Shown: in pieces, positions 12,401-23,925 of the stretch
Layout: the number at the start of each line of letters is the position of its first letter
Position numbering within the stretch: the first letter of the stretch is position 1
Assembly (NCBI GenBank): GCA_037013495.1
Contig: JAZDXN010000029.1
Span: forward strand, 5,716,501-5,780,500
DNA from: Hippophae tibetana
Taxonomy: Eukaryota > Streptophyta > Magnoliopsida > Rosales > Elaeagnaceae
Direction: 5' to 3'
DNA length: 64,000 nt
The notes under the pieces: model-generated
The model's database searches: none
Told to the model about the DNA's origin: nothing
What the model saw: the letters and a program-made list of their open reading frames with translations, nothing else
Program-made: the position numbers and the translations under genes

Positions 12401-13272
12401 CAGCATTCATGGTTTCCTTCAAATAAAAGTGGGAAAATATAGAAAGTATAGCAAGTCCACAGCCAGAAACTGGTTGGATAACAGATACCTGGAAAAAAGA
12501 AAAAAGAAATTACCAAAACCTGAAAAAGTTATGCAATCAGGCAACTTAATGCAAATATCGCAGTGAAGGGTGCTTACAGGAGCGAGAGATAATGCCCTCA
12601 GCATCAACAAGGCCCCAAATATGTCCATTAGAAAACCCATAATCCAAGGTTTATTCAAAGCATATTTTCTTATCACCTGGAACACAATCTGACAACTCAA
12701 TAAGCAATCATTCAGAAAAGGTCTGTATTATGCATAAATACACATAAGTTGAACAGAAACTAGGATTTGGGAAACAAATTCCAAATTCCAAATTCCAAAT
12801 TCCCGTCAAATGCAACTTTAAGATCATGCTTCCGAAATCTAATAAAGAAATTTATTAGAAAGAAAAGAAAAAAATTGAGCAAATAAATGAAATTGAACAA
12901 AAATTATTGTTGCAACGAATTACAGAATGCATACGGTAGCCATTTCACCCTCATTCAAAATAAAATAAAAATTCTAGAGGAATACCTATTGAATCATCAC
13001 AAAGAAGGTATTACAACTTATGTTAATTAGATCAAATATAAAGAAAAACAAATTAAATTAAGATCCACCAACATACCCACAGAAGAACAAACATCATAAG
13101 AACAAAAGATTGAAACAAAATAATTAGTAAAAAGCACGGAATGAGAAGAAAAAGAAATAACCTTCAACTTCAACGAGAGAGGAGGGAGAACAAGAGAACC
13201 CTTCTTTTGAAGCACTTTACCAATGTTGTTACCGGCGGTCGCCGCCAACGTTAAACAGATACATTCCCACAT
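6428..13272 (-). CDS. NIPA9: Probable magnesium transporter NIPA9-like (NIPA/DUF803 family)
   Basis: Spliced minus-strand gene. Exons (high to low): 13272-13162, 12676-12578, 12488-12359, 12102-12014, 11099-11043, 10949-10891, 7656-7536, 7247-7099, 6632-6428. All eight introns are GT-AG and the 1020 bases give 339 residues plus TGA. Recognisable conserved stretches, in order: [19 protein letters not shown] (first helix), [35 protein letters not shown], a charged KRQQREQEL loop, [40 protein letters not shown] and [19 protein letters not shown], with a basic, Ser/Arg-rich cytosolic tail. This matches plant NIPA9 proteins: polytopic membrane transporters with about nine helices, named for similarity to human NIPA Mg2+ transporters; transport by this protein is inferred, not shown. 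I chose the ATG at 13272 because MWE is the family N-terminus; an in-frame ATG six codons upstream (13290) is possible. No disabling change was seen. Confidence 0.92.
8010..8150. repeat. Cluster of direct and inverted 20-bp repeats
   Basis: The motif 'atgtgactaaagtatcc' and variants occur as direct copies near 8014, 8076 and 8137 and once inverted near 8050 ('gacactttaatcacataac'). The first and the inverted copy can pair over about 20 bases with few mismatches. It lies inside intron 6. Probably a decayed transposon terminus, but the element was not identified. Confidence 0.5.
8548..8770. repeat. Direct repeat copy 1 inside intron 6
   Basis: About 220 bases sharing order and sequence with 10461-10712, including 'ttaaatttaggatt', 'atatgaattaaaatatcat', 'tcaattatctatctccc' and a following pyrimidine-rich Ct/Tc stretch. 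The pair flanks 1.7 kb. It could be the decayed LTRs of a small non-autonomous element or a local duplication. Confidence 0.6.
8908..9074. mobile_element. Foldback / MITE-like element in intron 6
   Basis: The outer arms (about 8908-8936 and 9045-9074) are inverted repeats of roughly 30 bases with a few mismatches (CACATgATATAaTATC against its complement). A second, nested inverted repeat lies inside: GATTTCCCAAA at 8950-8960 pairs with TTTGGGAAATC at 8993-9003. Nothing is coded. The size and structure fit a small inverted-repeat transposon. No clear target-site duplication was found and no superfamily is assigned. Confidence 0.5.
10461..10712. repeat. Direct repeat copy 2 inside intron 6
   Basis: Partner of the repeat at 8548-8770, with the same block order and the pyrimidine-rich end. 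The sequence between the copies (8771-10460) contains the foldback element and a short unassigned open frame. Confidence 0.6.
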
Positions 13273-15100
13273 CCCACCTCTGTCTCTCACAAAATTTTCG
13301 CTCTAAAAGAAACAGAAACAAAGCTTCTTTTTTTCGATAGTGGAAACGAAGCTTTCTTTTCTCGAAATAAAAGCAACCAAATGTTAACAAAAACACAAAA
13401 AAAGGAAGAAATAAATAAATAAAACCCACCAAATTGGATATGCAATTGTGGATGAGTTGCATTACAAGTTTGTTGGGTTTTTCAATTAGATCATTTTACT
13501 CGTTATATTTTTAAGTAACACATTTCTAGTAATTTTTACTTTAAAAATAAATAATTTTTTTTAATTTATATTATTATATTAAAAAAATATCCAAATAATA
13601 AAAATATTATTAAAAATCAACTAATCATTTATACTTTCTACAAGATTTTTTTAAATATTTTTTTATACAAATTGACGTAGCTTTATAAAGTTTATTTTTT
13701 ATTTTAAAAACTGCATATAATATAGAATATTTGTGAAAATAAGATTTTAAAAAACAAGTAGAAAATAAAATGTATTAGTTGATAATATAAATCCAAGTAA
13801 ATTTACTCTTTTATAAAAACAAAGTGATTTGAGTGTGCCGCAAAGTGATTAAAGTGTTATATTTATATAAAAAAATATTTATGGTATACTTTATCTCATA
13901 ATAATTTGATCAAAATTAATTTAAATTAAATCGAATTTTATGTTTTAAAGCCTAAATCAATTGGTTTTAATTTTGAAAATATAAAAATCGACGTGTGTTA
14001 AGTTGGTTAAGATTTTAAGGTTTGCAAATTGATACTTAATTGAATCGACTTATATAATATTAATATACATATTTTTTAATTGGTAAATTTATATTATATA
14101 TATTATATGTTTATAATCATCTAATTTTAATTAAATTTTTATATTATTTTAGAAGCTAAAATAGCTTATATATTTTTATATTATGTTTATTTTAAAAAAA
14201 AAATTACTATACCAAATAAAAAACCTAAATTTCTTTTTATTGTCAAAGGTTTACTTTCAAAAAAATTTATCTACTTGAAAATTGATGCACAATTATAATT
14301 TAGATGTTAATATATAATTTTTAATTAAATTATTGACTACAAAATAAATCTTATTTATTAGTTTAATATTAACATAAAATAAAATTATTTAAATTTATTT
14401 AAGAATAAATAGGTCTAAATCATAAATCCAATCTCTTTAACTAATATAAATAGATTGATTAGAAATTCTCTTATCCATATTTTATAAATTGGTTTCAATT
14501 TTTAACTTAAAAAATTGATATATGAAGATTTAATTAGTATTTTAAATCAAAATTAATCAAAATCCAACAAATCAAGGTTAGTTTGATGAACTAGGTAGAG
14601 AGGCATGCGCGTAGCAAGCACTCCATCCTTAAAATTGATAAATAAAATAGAATGATATATTATTATAACAATTTTTATTATTATCATAATAAAAATATAT
14701 TAAATGTTTATTTTATCTTTTGTGTTAATTTCAACTTATTACCATTGTTATGTAATAAAGTTATAATTAAAGAAATATTTTATTACAATAGTAATTTATA
14801 TTGAGATAATATTGCTACCATAATATCATAAATATTTTTATTAATTTTGTAAAAAAAATATATGATTTTTTTAATAATATAATTAATTAAGTTTTAGTAT
14901 TATTATTATCGGGTAAAGTTTACATAATAATATGAACTATGGCAACATTGACACCCAAAACATAAAGCAGTTAATACAATTATAAAACTTAAAATAATAT
15001 CATAAATTATTTTGTACTACTACTTATGTTTTTTAATTATAGTGTAAAGTGTGAGTGCTAATTTTTGAAAATAAATAAAAAATAAAATAGTATAAAAATA

Positions 15101-15290
15101 AATAAATCATTTATATATAAGAAAATTATTAACCTAAATATAATATTACAAAAAGAAATAATTTAATGAAAAATTAGATAGCTAATTATTCAAAAGAAAT
15201 AAAAAATAAATAAATCACTTATATATAAGAAAATTATCAACCTAAATTATAATATTGCAAAAAGAAATAATTTGATGAAAAATTAGATAC
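15101..15290. repeat. Tandem duplication, about 106-bp unit
   Basis: Two adjacent copies sharing 'aaataaatca.ttatatataag', 'aaaattat.aacctaaat' and 'aaaaagaaataattt.atg' at 15101-15180 and 15207-15288, with only a few differences. Confidence 0.75.
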
Positions 15291-15737
15291 TAAATTGAAT
15301 GATATCTATATCCATTTTTCTAATTTTATATTTTAAAGAAAAGTATTTTAAGTGAAGATAAAATTTAGTAATATAATTAATGTGATTAATTTATATATAA
15401 TGAAATATTTGAACTTAACAATTTCATATATTTATTTAAAGAATATATGTATTTATTATAAATATACTTTTGGCTAATTAGAAATTCTGCATTTAATGTT
15501 ATATTGAAAAAATTAATTTTTTATTTGAAGTATTATACAAACCAAATTGAATATCACTTAGTAAAGATAATATTTGTTTATATGAATTTATAACAACATA
15601 CTAGTGAGATTAAAAATTGAAAAAATGAATTGCACGATTATACATGAATTAATGTTTGCTTTGATAAGATTAACATGTCATCTAAATGAATAAACTATAT
15701 TTATTACAAATTCTACTCCATTAATATAATACAAATA

Positions 15738-16441
15738 AAATTTATTTAAATAATTAATAAAAAATTATTTGTATATTAAATTAGACAAACGACACAATCA
15801 TAAATTTACAGCCGAGTATTAAGTGTAAAATTCTCATGTAATTTTTTTTATTATAAGATGGTGCTTTAAAAAATCAATTGTGTATATTTTTCATTACAAA
15901 ATGTTATGATTTAAAAATTGAACTATCCAAAATTTTAGTATAAATTTAGTTTCAGAATTTATATTAAAAAAAAATAAGTTAAGCATGGAGATCGGCGATG
16001 AAGTCGACAAAAAATAGTTGAAACTCCCTTTATATATATATATATAGTTGAAGTTAATAGATATTTGCTAAAGGGAACCTACGGTATATTAAAAGAAAAC
16101 ATTGAAATATAATATAAACAAAAATTGTTTGGGTAGTTAATAAAAAAATTATTCGTACATAAAATAAGACAAACGATACAATCATAAATTTATAATTAAG
16201 TAGAGAATTCTCATGTAAATTTTTTAATTATAAGATGTTGCTTTAAAAATTCACTTGTATATATTTTTCATTACAAAATATTGATCTAAAAGTCCAATTA
16301 TTCAAAATTTTAGTATAAATTTAGTTTCATAAGTTATATATATATATATATATATAAAGAAGTTAAGAAAATAGTTGAAACTCTCGTTCTTTATATACAT
16401 AGTTGAAATTGATAGATATTTGCTAAAAGGGACCTAGCGAA
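15738..16441. repeat. Tandem duplication, about 360-bp unit
   Basis: Copy 1 (about 15745-16085) and copy 2 (about 16131-16441) share a long ordered set of blocks: 'agacaaacga.acaatcataa', 'attctcatgtaa', 'tataagatg.tgctttaaa', 'ttttcattacaaaat', 'ttttagtataaatttagttt' and 'gatagatatttgctaaa'. No coding content. Copies differ by point changes and TA-repeat length. Confidence 0.75.
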
Positions 16442-16713
16442 AAAAGAAAAAAGAAACTGTGAAAACAAAATTTAATACTAACACCAATTAAAATTTATAA
16501 TAAAAAAATAATATATTTTATATATTTATAATATTAAAAAAAATTAGTACATTTTAAATTGAACACTATTTAATTTAACTTCATTTAAGTTAAAATACTA
16601 TTATTTAAATCTGTTTAATGTTTAACTTCATTTAATTTGATTTTGTTCCTTATATTACATCATAAATGTTTACTATTAAACAAGTTGAACTCATAGTTTC
16701 ACAATGAATAAAT

Positions 16714-16865
16714 TGAATATACTGAATATTTTTACAATTATAATTACAATAAATATTAATACAAATATAAATACAAAAAATAAGAATCTGTTTTTTAGAA
16801 AAAATGTTTTTAAGAAAAGTATATTAGTTGTATACAACTAATATACCATTAATGATTTATTAACA
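16714..16865 (-). repeat. 3' LTR of decayed Copia element 1
   Basis: Minus strand: begins TGTTAATAAATC after the polyprotein end and the purine-rich 'gttgagggaaag', and ends ...TATATTCA. The end matches the 5' LTR end next to the primer-binding site at 23849. Only about 150 bases long, short for Copia. The first 75 bases or so are not found at the 5' LTR, which is truncated. Confidence 0.7.
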
Positions 16866-16872
16866 CTTTCCC

Positions 16873-17253
16873 TCAAGTTGACGCATAGATATCGATCATG
16901 CCCAACTTGCTTAGTGAATCGTATAATGCCTTCTTTGAAACACCCTTGGTAAGCATATCTGCAAGTTGCTCTTCTGTGAGAACAAAAGGAAAACTAATAA
17001 GTTTGACATCTAACTTCTCTTTTATAAAGTGACGATCAACCTTTACATGCTTAGTGCGATCATGTTGTACTGGATTTTGTGATATATCAATGGCTGCCCG
17101 ATTGTCACAATACATCTGCATAGTATTTTTGAGTTCGAAACCCAAATACAATAACAAAGTTATTATTCACAGTAATTCACAAACCTCATGAGCCATATCT
17201 ATATACTCGGCCTCAGCACTAGATTGTGCCACCACTTTCTGCTTCTTACTTTT
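16873..17253 (-). pseudogene. Copia element 1: RNase H C-terminal part
   Basis: The 94-residue minus-strand frame (16873-17157) reads 'MYCDNRAAIDISQNPVQHDRTKH' and 'VDRHFIKEKLD', ending 'QLADMLTKGV'. This is the conserved Copia RNase H C-terminus that closes the pol polyprotein. Between 17160 and 17253 another frame gives 'SSAEAEY' with stops, so the join to the upstream part is broken. Confidence 0.85.
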
Positions 17254-18480
17254 TCATGTAACCAAATTTCCTCTCACAAAGGTAAAATAACCCGATGTTG
17301 ACTTTCTATCTGTAATACTTCCTGCCCAATCTACATCTGTGAAGCCACAAACTTCAAGAGGATTGTTGTGTTTAGAGAACATTACTCCCCTTCCTGACGC
17401 CGATTTTAAATACCTTAAAATTCTCAAAACAACATTCATATGGTTCTCACTTGGATTATGCATGAACTGACTCACTACACTTACTACATATGCAACATCT
17501 GGTCTAGTATGAGCTAAGTAAATCAAACGCCCAACCAATCTCTGATAGCGAGCTCGATCAGTTGGTATTTGATCTGGATACTCTACTAAATAATGGCTTT
17601 GCTCAATAGGAGTGTCAATAGGTTTGCAATCCAACATACCTATCTCTGTTAGCAGATCAATAATGTACTCCCTCTGACACAGATATATTCCTTCTCTTCC
17701 CCTGGCTACCTCAATTCCTAAGAAGTACTTTAGTTCACCTAAGTCCTTCATCTCGAATTCAAAGGCTAGCTGTCTTTGTAATTTATCCATCTCAATAGTA
17801 TCATCACCAGTGATTACCATATTATCAACATAAATTATTAGGGTTGTTACCTTCCCTCGTTAATGTTTGAGAAAAAGAGTGTGTTCTGAATTACTCTGTC
17901 TGTAACCAACCTTTTGCATGAACTGTGAAAACCTTCCAAACTAGGCTCGAGGGGATTACTTGAGACCATACAAAGACTTCCTCAATTTGCATACAAAATT
18001 ACCAGGAGAATCAACTACATACCCAGGTGGAAGACTCATGTACACCTCCTCGGCTAATTCTCCATGAAGAAACGCATTCTTGACATCAAATTGCTGAAGT
18101 GGCCAGTTTAGGTTAGCAGCAAGTGAGAGCAAAACCCGAATAGTGTTCATTTTGGTAACAGGAGCAAAAGTCTCATCGTAGTCTACACCATACGTTTGAG
18201 TAAACCCTTTTCTTACAAGATGAGCTTTATACCGATTTACAGATCCATCACCATTATGTTTTACAGTAAACACCCATCCACAACCAAATGCCTTTTTTCC
18301 TTATGGTGGTGGCACAAGTTTCCAAGTATTGTTCTTCTTTAACACATTCATCTCTTCAGGCATTGCCTTTCTCCATATTGGATCTCCCAACGCATCCTGC
18401 ACTTTGTTAGGTACTGATACAACAAATATTTGATTCACAAATGATTTATATGACTTAGATAATCTTTTAGTGGACATGTA
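17254..18480 (-). pseudogene. Copia element 1: reverse transcriptase, inactive
   Basis: Minus-strand frames at 17956-18273 and 17254-17820 carry the Copia RT landmarks: '[19 protein letters not shown]', 'FAPVTKM', '[11 protein letters not shown]', 'SLYGLK', then 'MKDLGELKYFLGIEVARG', 'DRARYQRLVGRLIYLAHTRP' and 'GFTDVDWAG'. A stop follows SLYGLK and more stops precede 17820. The catalytic YVDD box reads YVDN (about 17822-17833), a G-to-A change that removes the second catalytic Asp. The element cannot encode active enzyme. Confidence 0.88.
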
Positions 18481-18939
18481 ATTGGCTACTGGGTATTTTG
18501 ATTATGCATGAATATTTGGTTTATATCTTTTGGTTGGTTCACCTTGAGTAGACCTGTTTGGTAACATATACTATCCAACATTAGACTCAATGCTATTAGT
18601 ATCAGTGGGTGTACATACCTCAGATGAGTGACCTTCAGTATCAGGGAATTGTTGATTAGGGGTAGGAGTAATGCCTGAGGGAATAGTTGTGTCTTCAACT
18701 TCATTTGTTGTAAGTGAATTTGGTGCTTGAATACTTGGAGCATCTGCTTCTGCAATGAATGGATTCAATAAATTAGGAATCTCATACGGTCTCATTGAAA
18801 CATCAGTTGGTGATTCTCCTAATGCCTCCCCCTTACCATGATATAGTTCTTCAAAATATGTATTCTCCCCCTGACGAGCAGTATTAGGTGAAGAAAAATA
18901 ACTCATGTCCTCAAAGAAGGTAACATCCATAGTGACATA
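18481..18939 (-). pseudogene. Copia element 1: integrase-RT spacer
   Basis: The 119-residue minus frame at 18571-18930 begins 'MDVTFFEDMSYFS', the normal continuation after the integrase C-terminus in Copia polyproteins, and runs through a Ser/Pro/Thr-rich variable linker. It is separated from the upstream half only by the solo LTR at 18940-20833; the frame continues precisely across one copy of the 5-bp target duplication. Confidence 0.8.
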
Positions 18940-20833
18940 TGATAGCGAAAACCGGCATCGCCGATTCTTGCCAATACTTTGGTTTTAATATTTATAAAAC
19001 TCTCGCAAGTGCACGAATCATTTCGTAGAAAATGATAAGTATACTCCCAAGGTCGATCTAAGGAAGGAATGTATGTGGTTTTTAACTTATTATTCAAACT
19101 TTTAAAAACGAAATTAAATCCTAAACATCCTGTCACGATAGTTTGGTTTTTGTGTTCCTAATCTAATGACATAAAATAAACATATATACAGATTAATTAA
19201 ATATAATCTAATAACATAAAAATAAACATAGATATAAATTCAATAAATAATTATCTAAAAACATATATACAGATTCAATATATATTCATGCAAATTTTTA
19301 TCATTTATATTAGCGGAGTATTTATGGATATAATAACTAAATTAATTATGCTTGCTCATATTATCTAGGTTATTAAAGATATAAATTGATATTTTATTGA
19401 TTATCTCTTTTTTATATAAATACCACCATTGGTAGGGTTAGATATTCTTTGTTAACTAAACAAATCAATTAACACCTATGGGTGGGGTTGATAACTAATT
19501 TGGTTAATTAAATTAATTCCTTTTTCTAAGAGATTGAAAATGAACCATTTAAATGCCACCTTTGGTGGGGTTAGACAATTTAAACATTATTCAAGGTGTC
19601 CAAATTAAACATAAGAATTTAATTATCCGAGTACTAACTTTCAAGTTTTAAAACCACTATTGAAAACATGTTGTCAATACATTTTCACATAATAATTCTT
19701 ATAAAAACTTTTGAAATAGAGTTTCACTCTAACTATCGGGCGATTGTACCAACAAATAAAAGAGCACTACTCTAAATTAGACCGGATAACTAAACCTTAA
19801 AATCTAATTTTCAGGTTTAAGTTTGTAATGAAAAATAATATATTTCTCTCTAACATTCTTAATATAAAATCTTGAATAAAAACAAAATCAATTCATTTTA
19901 GAGATTTTTACCTATTTAATATTTCGCAAGCATAACAACGTCATTATTACATCATATTTACTAAACAGCCAGCATAGTTAAATTTAACCACAGACAAGTT
20001 GAATATAACATGTAAGAATAAAGCATAAAAATAACTGTAAAGAAAATAAAATCCTTACAGAACTTCGACGCTATTCCCGTAGCTGGAAAACCTCCAAGCG
20101 GAATTTGCACTCCCATTTATTGAATCAAAAATCTAAATTATTACAAAAACATTACAAGTTCCTCTCAAAAAGAGAAGAACTCTAAACCTAAGAGAATTGA
20201 ACTAAAAACTAAGAGAAAAACTAAGAAAAGCTTAGAAACTAAGAAAACTCAAAAACTAAGAAATGAGAGAAAGAAAGAAGAGAGAAGTGTGTTTTGAAGG
20301 TGTGTTTTGAAGTGAAGGGAAAGGGAGTATTTATAGGTGAGGATGGAGAGAAAAAATGAGTAAAAAAATGTTAAAAAAATGTAAAAACGCGTAATGGAAA
20401 TACTGAGGTCATTGATGACGTCAGCATGACGTCATGGGGCTACTGCACGTGAAAAATGGGTGTCGGCGCGCGCGGATGAACAGTACCCGCGCGCGCAGCT
20501 TGCGGCGGAGCTGGGCGCTGGGGCGCGGCGGCGCGTTTTTCTCCTTTTTGATATTTTTGTCCTTTTTGACCCATTTTGTCCAATTTTTCCATATTTGTTG
20601 ACCTTTTCCCATTTATTTATTAATATATTTGTGATGTATTGCTTCCAGTATTCCTCTTTGAGTCTTTAAGTTGCATTTTTAAGCCAAAATACCTGAAAAA
20701 TAATAAAAATACCCGTGATTCCGAAAAAGACATATTTATATAAATATATGATAAAACATATAAATATATATATTTTTAATCAATTAATGTGCATAAAATC
20801 ATGGTTATTTTAGTGCTTTTTGAGCACTCATCA
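18940..20833 (-). mobile_element. Solo LTR of gypsy family A, TSD ACATA
   Basis: A complete LTR with no internal region, lying on the minus strand. On the plus strand it runs from TGATAGCGAAAACC to ...GAGCACTCATCA and is flanked by ACATA at 18935-18939 and 20834-20838. It matches the 5' LTR at 58244-60344 in opposite orientation: terminal hairpin, GC-rich block (20460-20540), tandem TGACGTCA sites (20412-20436), TATA box, R-region hairpin near 20160, and the CTCGCAAGTGCACGAATC block. It split the Copia element between 'KYYV' and 'TMDVTFFED'. Solo LTRs form by recombination between the two LTRs of a full element. Confidence 0.93.
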
Positions 20834-20924
20834 ACATAATACTTTATGGTCGGTGGATGGAAGCACTTGTACCCTTTCTGATAACTTCCATAACCAACAA
20901 ACACATATTTAATTGCACGGGCAT

Positions 20925-22217
20925 CTAATTTAGATCATTGATTTTTAAGAACATGCACAAAAGCAACACAACCAAATACACGGGTAGGAAGATTATGGAA
21001 GGATGATAATGAGATGTAAGATGCGAGAATCTGGAATGGGATTTTTCCTTTAAGGACCATAGACGGAAGACGATTGATGAGATGGGCGGAAGCTTGTATA
21101 GCATTACCCCAAAGATATTTCGGCATATAAGCACTAAATAAGAGTGCACGAGCCATATCAAGTAAATGATGATTTTTCTTTCAGACACTCCATTTTGTTC
21201 CGGTGTTTGCGGACAAGTAGTTTGGTGAATAATCCCATGTGTTTTGAAAAAATCTTGAAAAACATGATTAACATATTCCCCCCCATTGTTAGAACGGAGG
21301 ATCCGAATGATGCTATTGTATTGTGTTTGAATGAAGGTATGAAAAGTTTGAAAAACTAAAAAAACTTCATCTTTTGTTCTAAGAAGAGAAATCCATGATA
21401 ACCTTGTACAATCATCGATAAACGAAACAAAATATCTCATACCCGATATAGTGGGCTCTTTAGATGGTCCCCAAACATCAGAATGAATTAATTCAAAAGG
21501 AATAGTACTTTTATTAGAAATATTAGGAGAATAAGTAATACGATGGCTCTTGGTCAAAACACAAGTCCCACAATGTAGAATAGTCTCACTAACACCAATA
21601 AATAAAGTGGGCATAGATTTTTTCATAAGACTAAAAGACAGATGCCTTAAGCGGAAATGCCACAACCAAATTTCACTTAGCTTATCGAAACTAGAGGTCA
21701 ATGTAGTGCATGCCCGTGCTCTTGGTTTCTCCCCTGCGTAGTTCTGATCCAAATGGAACAATCTACCCCTCTGATACCCTCGACCAATTATTTCCCTGGT
21801 AAGAAGATCCTGAAAAATCACATACATAGGATAAAAGGTTACAGAACATTTAGACTCAATATTCAACTGTGAGACAGATATTAAGTGATGAGATAAGTCA
21901 GGTACATATAAAACATTATGGAGCTGTAAAGATGGAGTGATATGAACTGACCCCTTTCCTAAGACAGGAAAGGCCTCACCATTAGCATTCGTAACATAAG
22001 ACACTAGTGGGGAAGATAACTCATTAAAATAAGATTTATCATAAGTCATATGATCAGATGCACCAGAATCAATAATCCAAGTATTAGACCCAATAGAGTG
22101 AGAAACATTTAAGGTTATACCAATCTTACCACGACCAGTTATTGAAGCTGTAGGGATACCTCCACATTCTATAGGATGATTCTGTCCATAGTAGTCTGGT
22201 TCTTGGACAATTTTCAC
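20925..22217 (-). pseudogene. Copia element 1: protease and integrase, inactive
   Basis: A long minus-strand frame (430 residues). Residues about 45-60 carry the protease active site (IIDSGASDHMT). Near 185-230 lies the GAG-pre-integrase zinc region ('LWHFRLRHLS', 'CGTCVLTKSH'), followed by the integrase core 'LIHSDVWGP', 'FIDDCTR' and 'QNGVSERK'. The middle catalytic Asp is lost: the canonical RSDNGGEY reads RSNNGGEY (near 21284; GAC to AAC). The reading frame shifts near 21160, after which the true continuation ('MARALLFSAYMPKYLWG', 'FGCVAFVHV') lies in another frame (20935-21156). Protease residues look intact. Confidence 0.9.
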
Positions 22218-23020
22218 TACAACTACTTTTCTTTAGAACGATGATGTTGTCTTTTTGCTCCATAGTAGTTTGCTTTTAGTTTCAAGTGTGGATACAGTTT
22301 CCAACAATTCTCACGAAGATGCCCCTGTTCATTGCAATAAGAGTAGTGAGAACGAGAGTGATTGGTAAAACCTGGTGGAGGTCTCTGTTGATGAAGTGGA
22401 ATTGAAGACTCTCTTGCTGAGATTCATCTTTACATATGTATGTAAAGGTGGTAGTCAAGCTCGAAGGGTCTGACATTCAAAGAAATTCATCTTTAGCACT
22501 ATTATGTTTTGTATCAAGGCCTCTTAAAAAGGCATGTACTCGTTCAAGATTCTTCTCCTTCTGGTACCACAGAAGGTCTTCTGGATTTTTAATTTTGCAC
22601 GAGCATTTCTGGTCAATTTCAGCCCATACATTTTTCAGCTTGGTAAAAAAAAAAGAGATACTGGTTGCCCATTTTGCTACATGCCAATAGCTTTGGATAT
22701 GAGTTCATGAACTTGAATAAAGTCAGACTCATTTGTATAAAGATCGCTTAAGGTATTCCATATGGCCTCAACAGTTTCACATTCCTCCACCATTTGTAAT
22801 ATATCATCAAAGATGGCTCTAAATAGGATTGACATTACAAAGCCATCATCATCTTCCCACCTAGTAGGCTTCTATATCATCTTGACTAGGAGCCCTGATT
22901 GATCCAGATACATGTCCCATCTTATGCATCCCACGAAGATAAACAGACATAACTTTTTCCCATGTTCAAAAATTTGTACCATTAAGTTTAGTACCCCCGA
23001 AAGAACCGATTTCTGAACTC
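22218..23020 (-). pseudogene. Copia element 1: gag region, decayed
   Basis: Minus-strand translation with frame changes gives 'LNGTNF', 'VYLRGMHKMGHVSGS', 'AIFDDILQMVEECETVEAIW', 'LFFTKLKNVWAEID' and 'VHAFLRGLD', the usual order of the Copia gag (UBN2-type) domain. Stop codons and shifts break it. The nucleocapsid part lies near 22282-22380. Confidence 0.7.
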
Positions 23021-23362
23021 TTAATAAAAACTTCAAAGTTTAGAACTTAATGAATTCTGGAAACTTGATGTTGTCTTGAATCTTCCATTGAAATAATAAT
23101 AATAAAATATATTGTGCAGTGGAATAAAGTTTTTGGATTTTTTTTGGGCTGATAAGTGGGCTATCTAACTATTGAGTGAGCTGATGGGTTGGGCTGATGA
23201 GCTGATGAGCTTGGACTAGGTCAAATGAATAAGTGGGTTGATGGGCTCAGACTAGGTCAGAGCTTAAAAAACTAAAAACTGAACACAGTAGTGTAGGAGC
23301 TATGCAGACTCACAAAGAATGCAGAGCAGTGTAGGTGGTGGTGGTGAGTTGCACGATGCAGG

Positions 23363-23670
23363 GGTGCACGAGCTGGACGTTGTAGGGTTGGTGCGCGAGC
23401 TGGACGACGTAGAGCTAGTGCGCGAGCTGGACGACGCAGGGCTGGTGTGCGAGCTGGACGGCGCAGGGCTGGTGCTGAGCTAGATGGCGCAGGGCTGGTA
23501 TGCAAGCTAGATGGCGTAGGGTTGGTGCGCGAACTGGACGGCGTAGGGCTGGTACGCTAGCTGGACAGCGCATGGCTGGTGCGCAAGTTGGATGACATAG
23601 GGCTGGACGGCGCAAGGCTGGTACGCGAGTTGAACGGCACAGGGCTGGATGATGCGGGCTGAACGACATG
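23363..23670 (-). repeat. GC-rich 27-bp minisatellite in the Copia 1 leader
   Basis: About eleven tandem units of roughly 27 bases with consensus (plus strand) tgcgcgagctggacg followed by gcgcagggctgg. It lies between the primer-binding site and gag of Copia element 1. Because 27 is divisible by three it keeps all frames partly open (minus-strand products with repeated ALRRPARAP or PALRRPA); these look like shadows of the repeat. It is strongly GC-rich in an AT-rich context. Confidence 0.85.
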
Positions 23671-23834
23671 GGCTGGACGACGAATCTGCAATGGACAGAC
23701 AAATCTGAAACGACGGCGTGAACTGAACATTGCGAGAAGATTAACGGCACTGCATAAAAGACACTGACGGTGGCACTACTGTATAGGCGGCGCTGCTGCT
23801 GAGTACTGGTAAGAAATGTTTTTTTTCTTTCCTA

Positions 23835-23925
23835 CTCTGATACCAAATTGAATATACTGAATATCTTTACAATTACAATTAAAATGAATACTAATACAAG
23901 TATAAATACAAGAAATAATAATTGT
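23835..23925 (-). repeat. Copia 1 primer-binding site and truncated 5' LTR
   Basis: On the minus strand an LTR end (...TATATTCA, 23849) is followed after three bases by TGGTATCAGAG (23845-23835), the standard Copia site complementary to initiator tRNA-Met. About 75 bases of LTR match the 3' LTR at 16714-16865. Beyond about 23925 the match ends, so the 5' LTR is truncated. Confidence 0.75.

Larger units (their letters stand above)
13480..16713. other. Very AT-rich intergenic DNA with tandem duplications
   Basis: No gene or recognisable transposon protein is seen. The stretch consists of AT-rich sequence, (TA)n microsatellites near 16030 and 16340, and two tandem duplications listed separately. 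The upstream promoter of the NIPA9-like gene must lie at its low-coordinate end, but no clear TATA box could be chosen. Confidence 0.5.

Noticed and set aside
13229..13462. 77-codon minus-strand frame overlapping NIPA9-like exon 1
   Set aside because: Different frame from the conserved N-terminus and rich in Phe/Leu from AT-rich DNA.
23272..23750. Two minus-strand frames with repeated ALRRPARAP units
   Set aside because: A by-product of the 27-bp minisatellite; unit length divisible by three keeps frames open and no domain is present.
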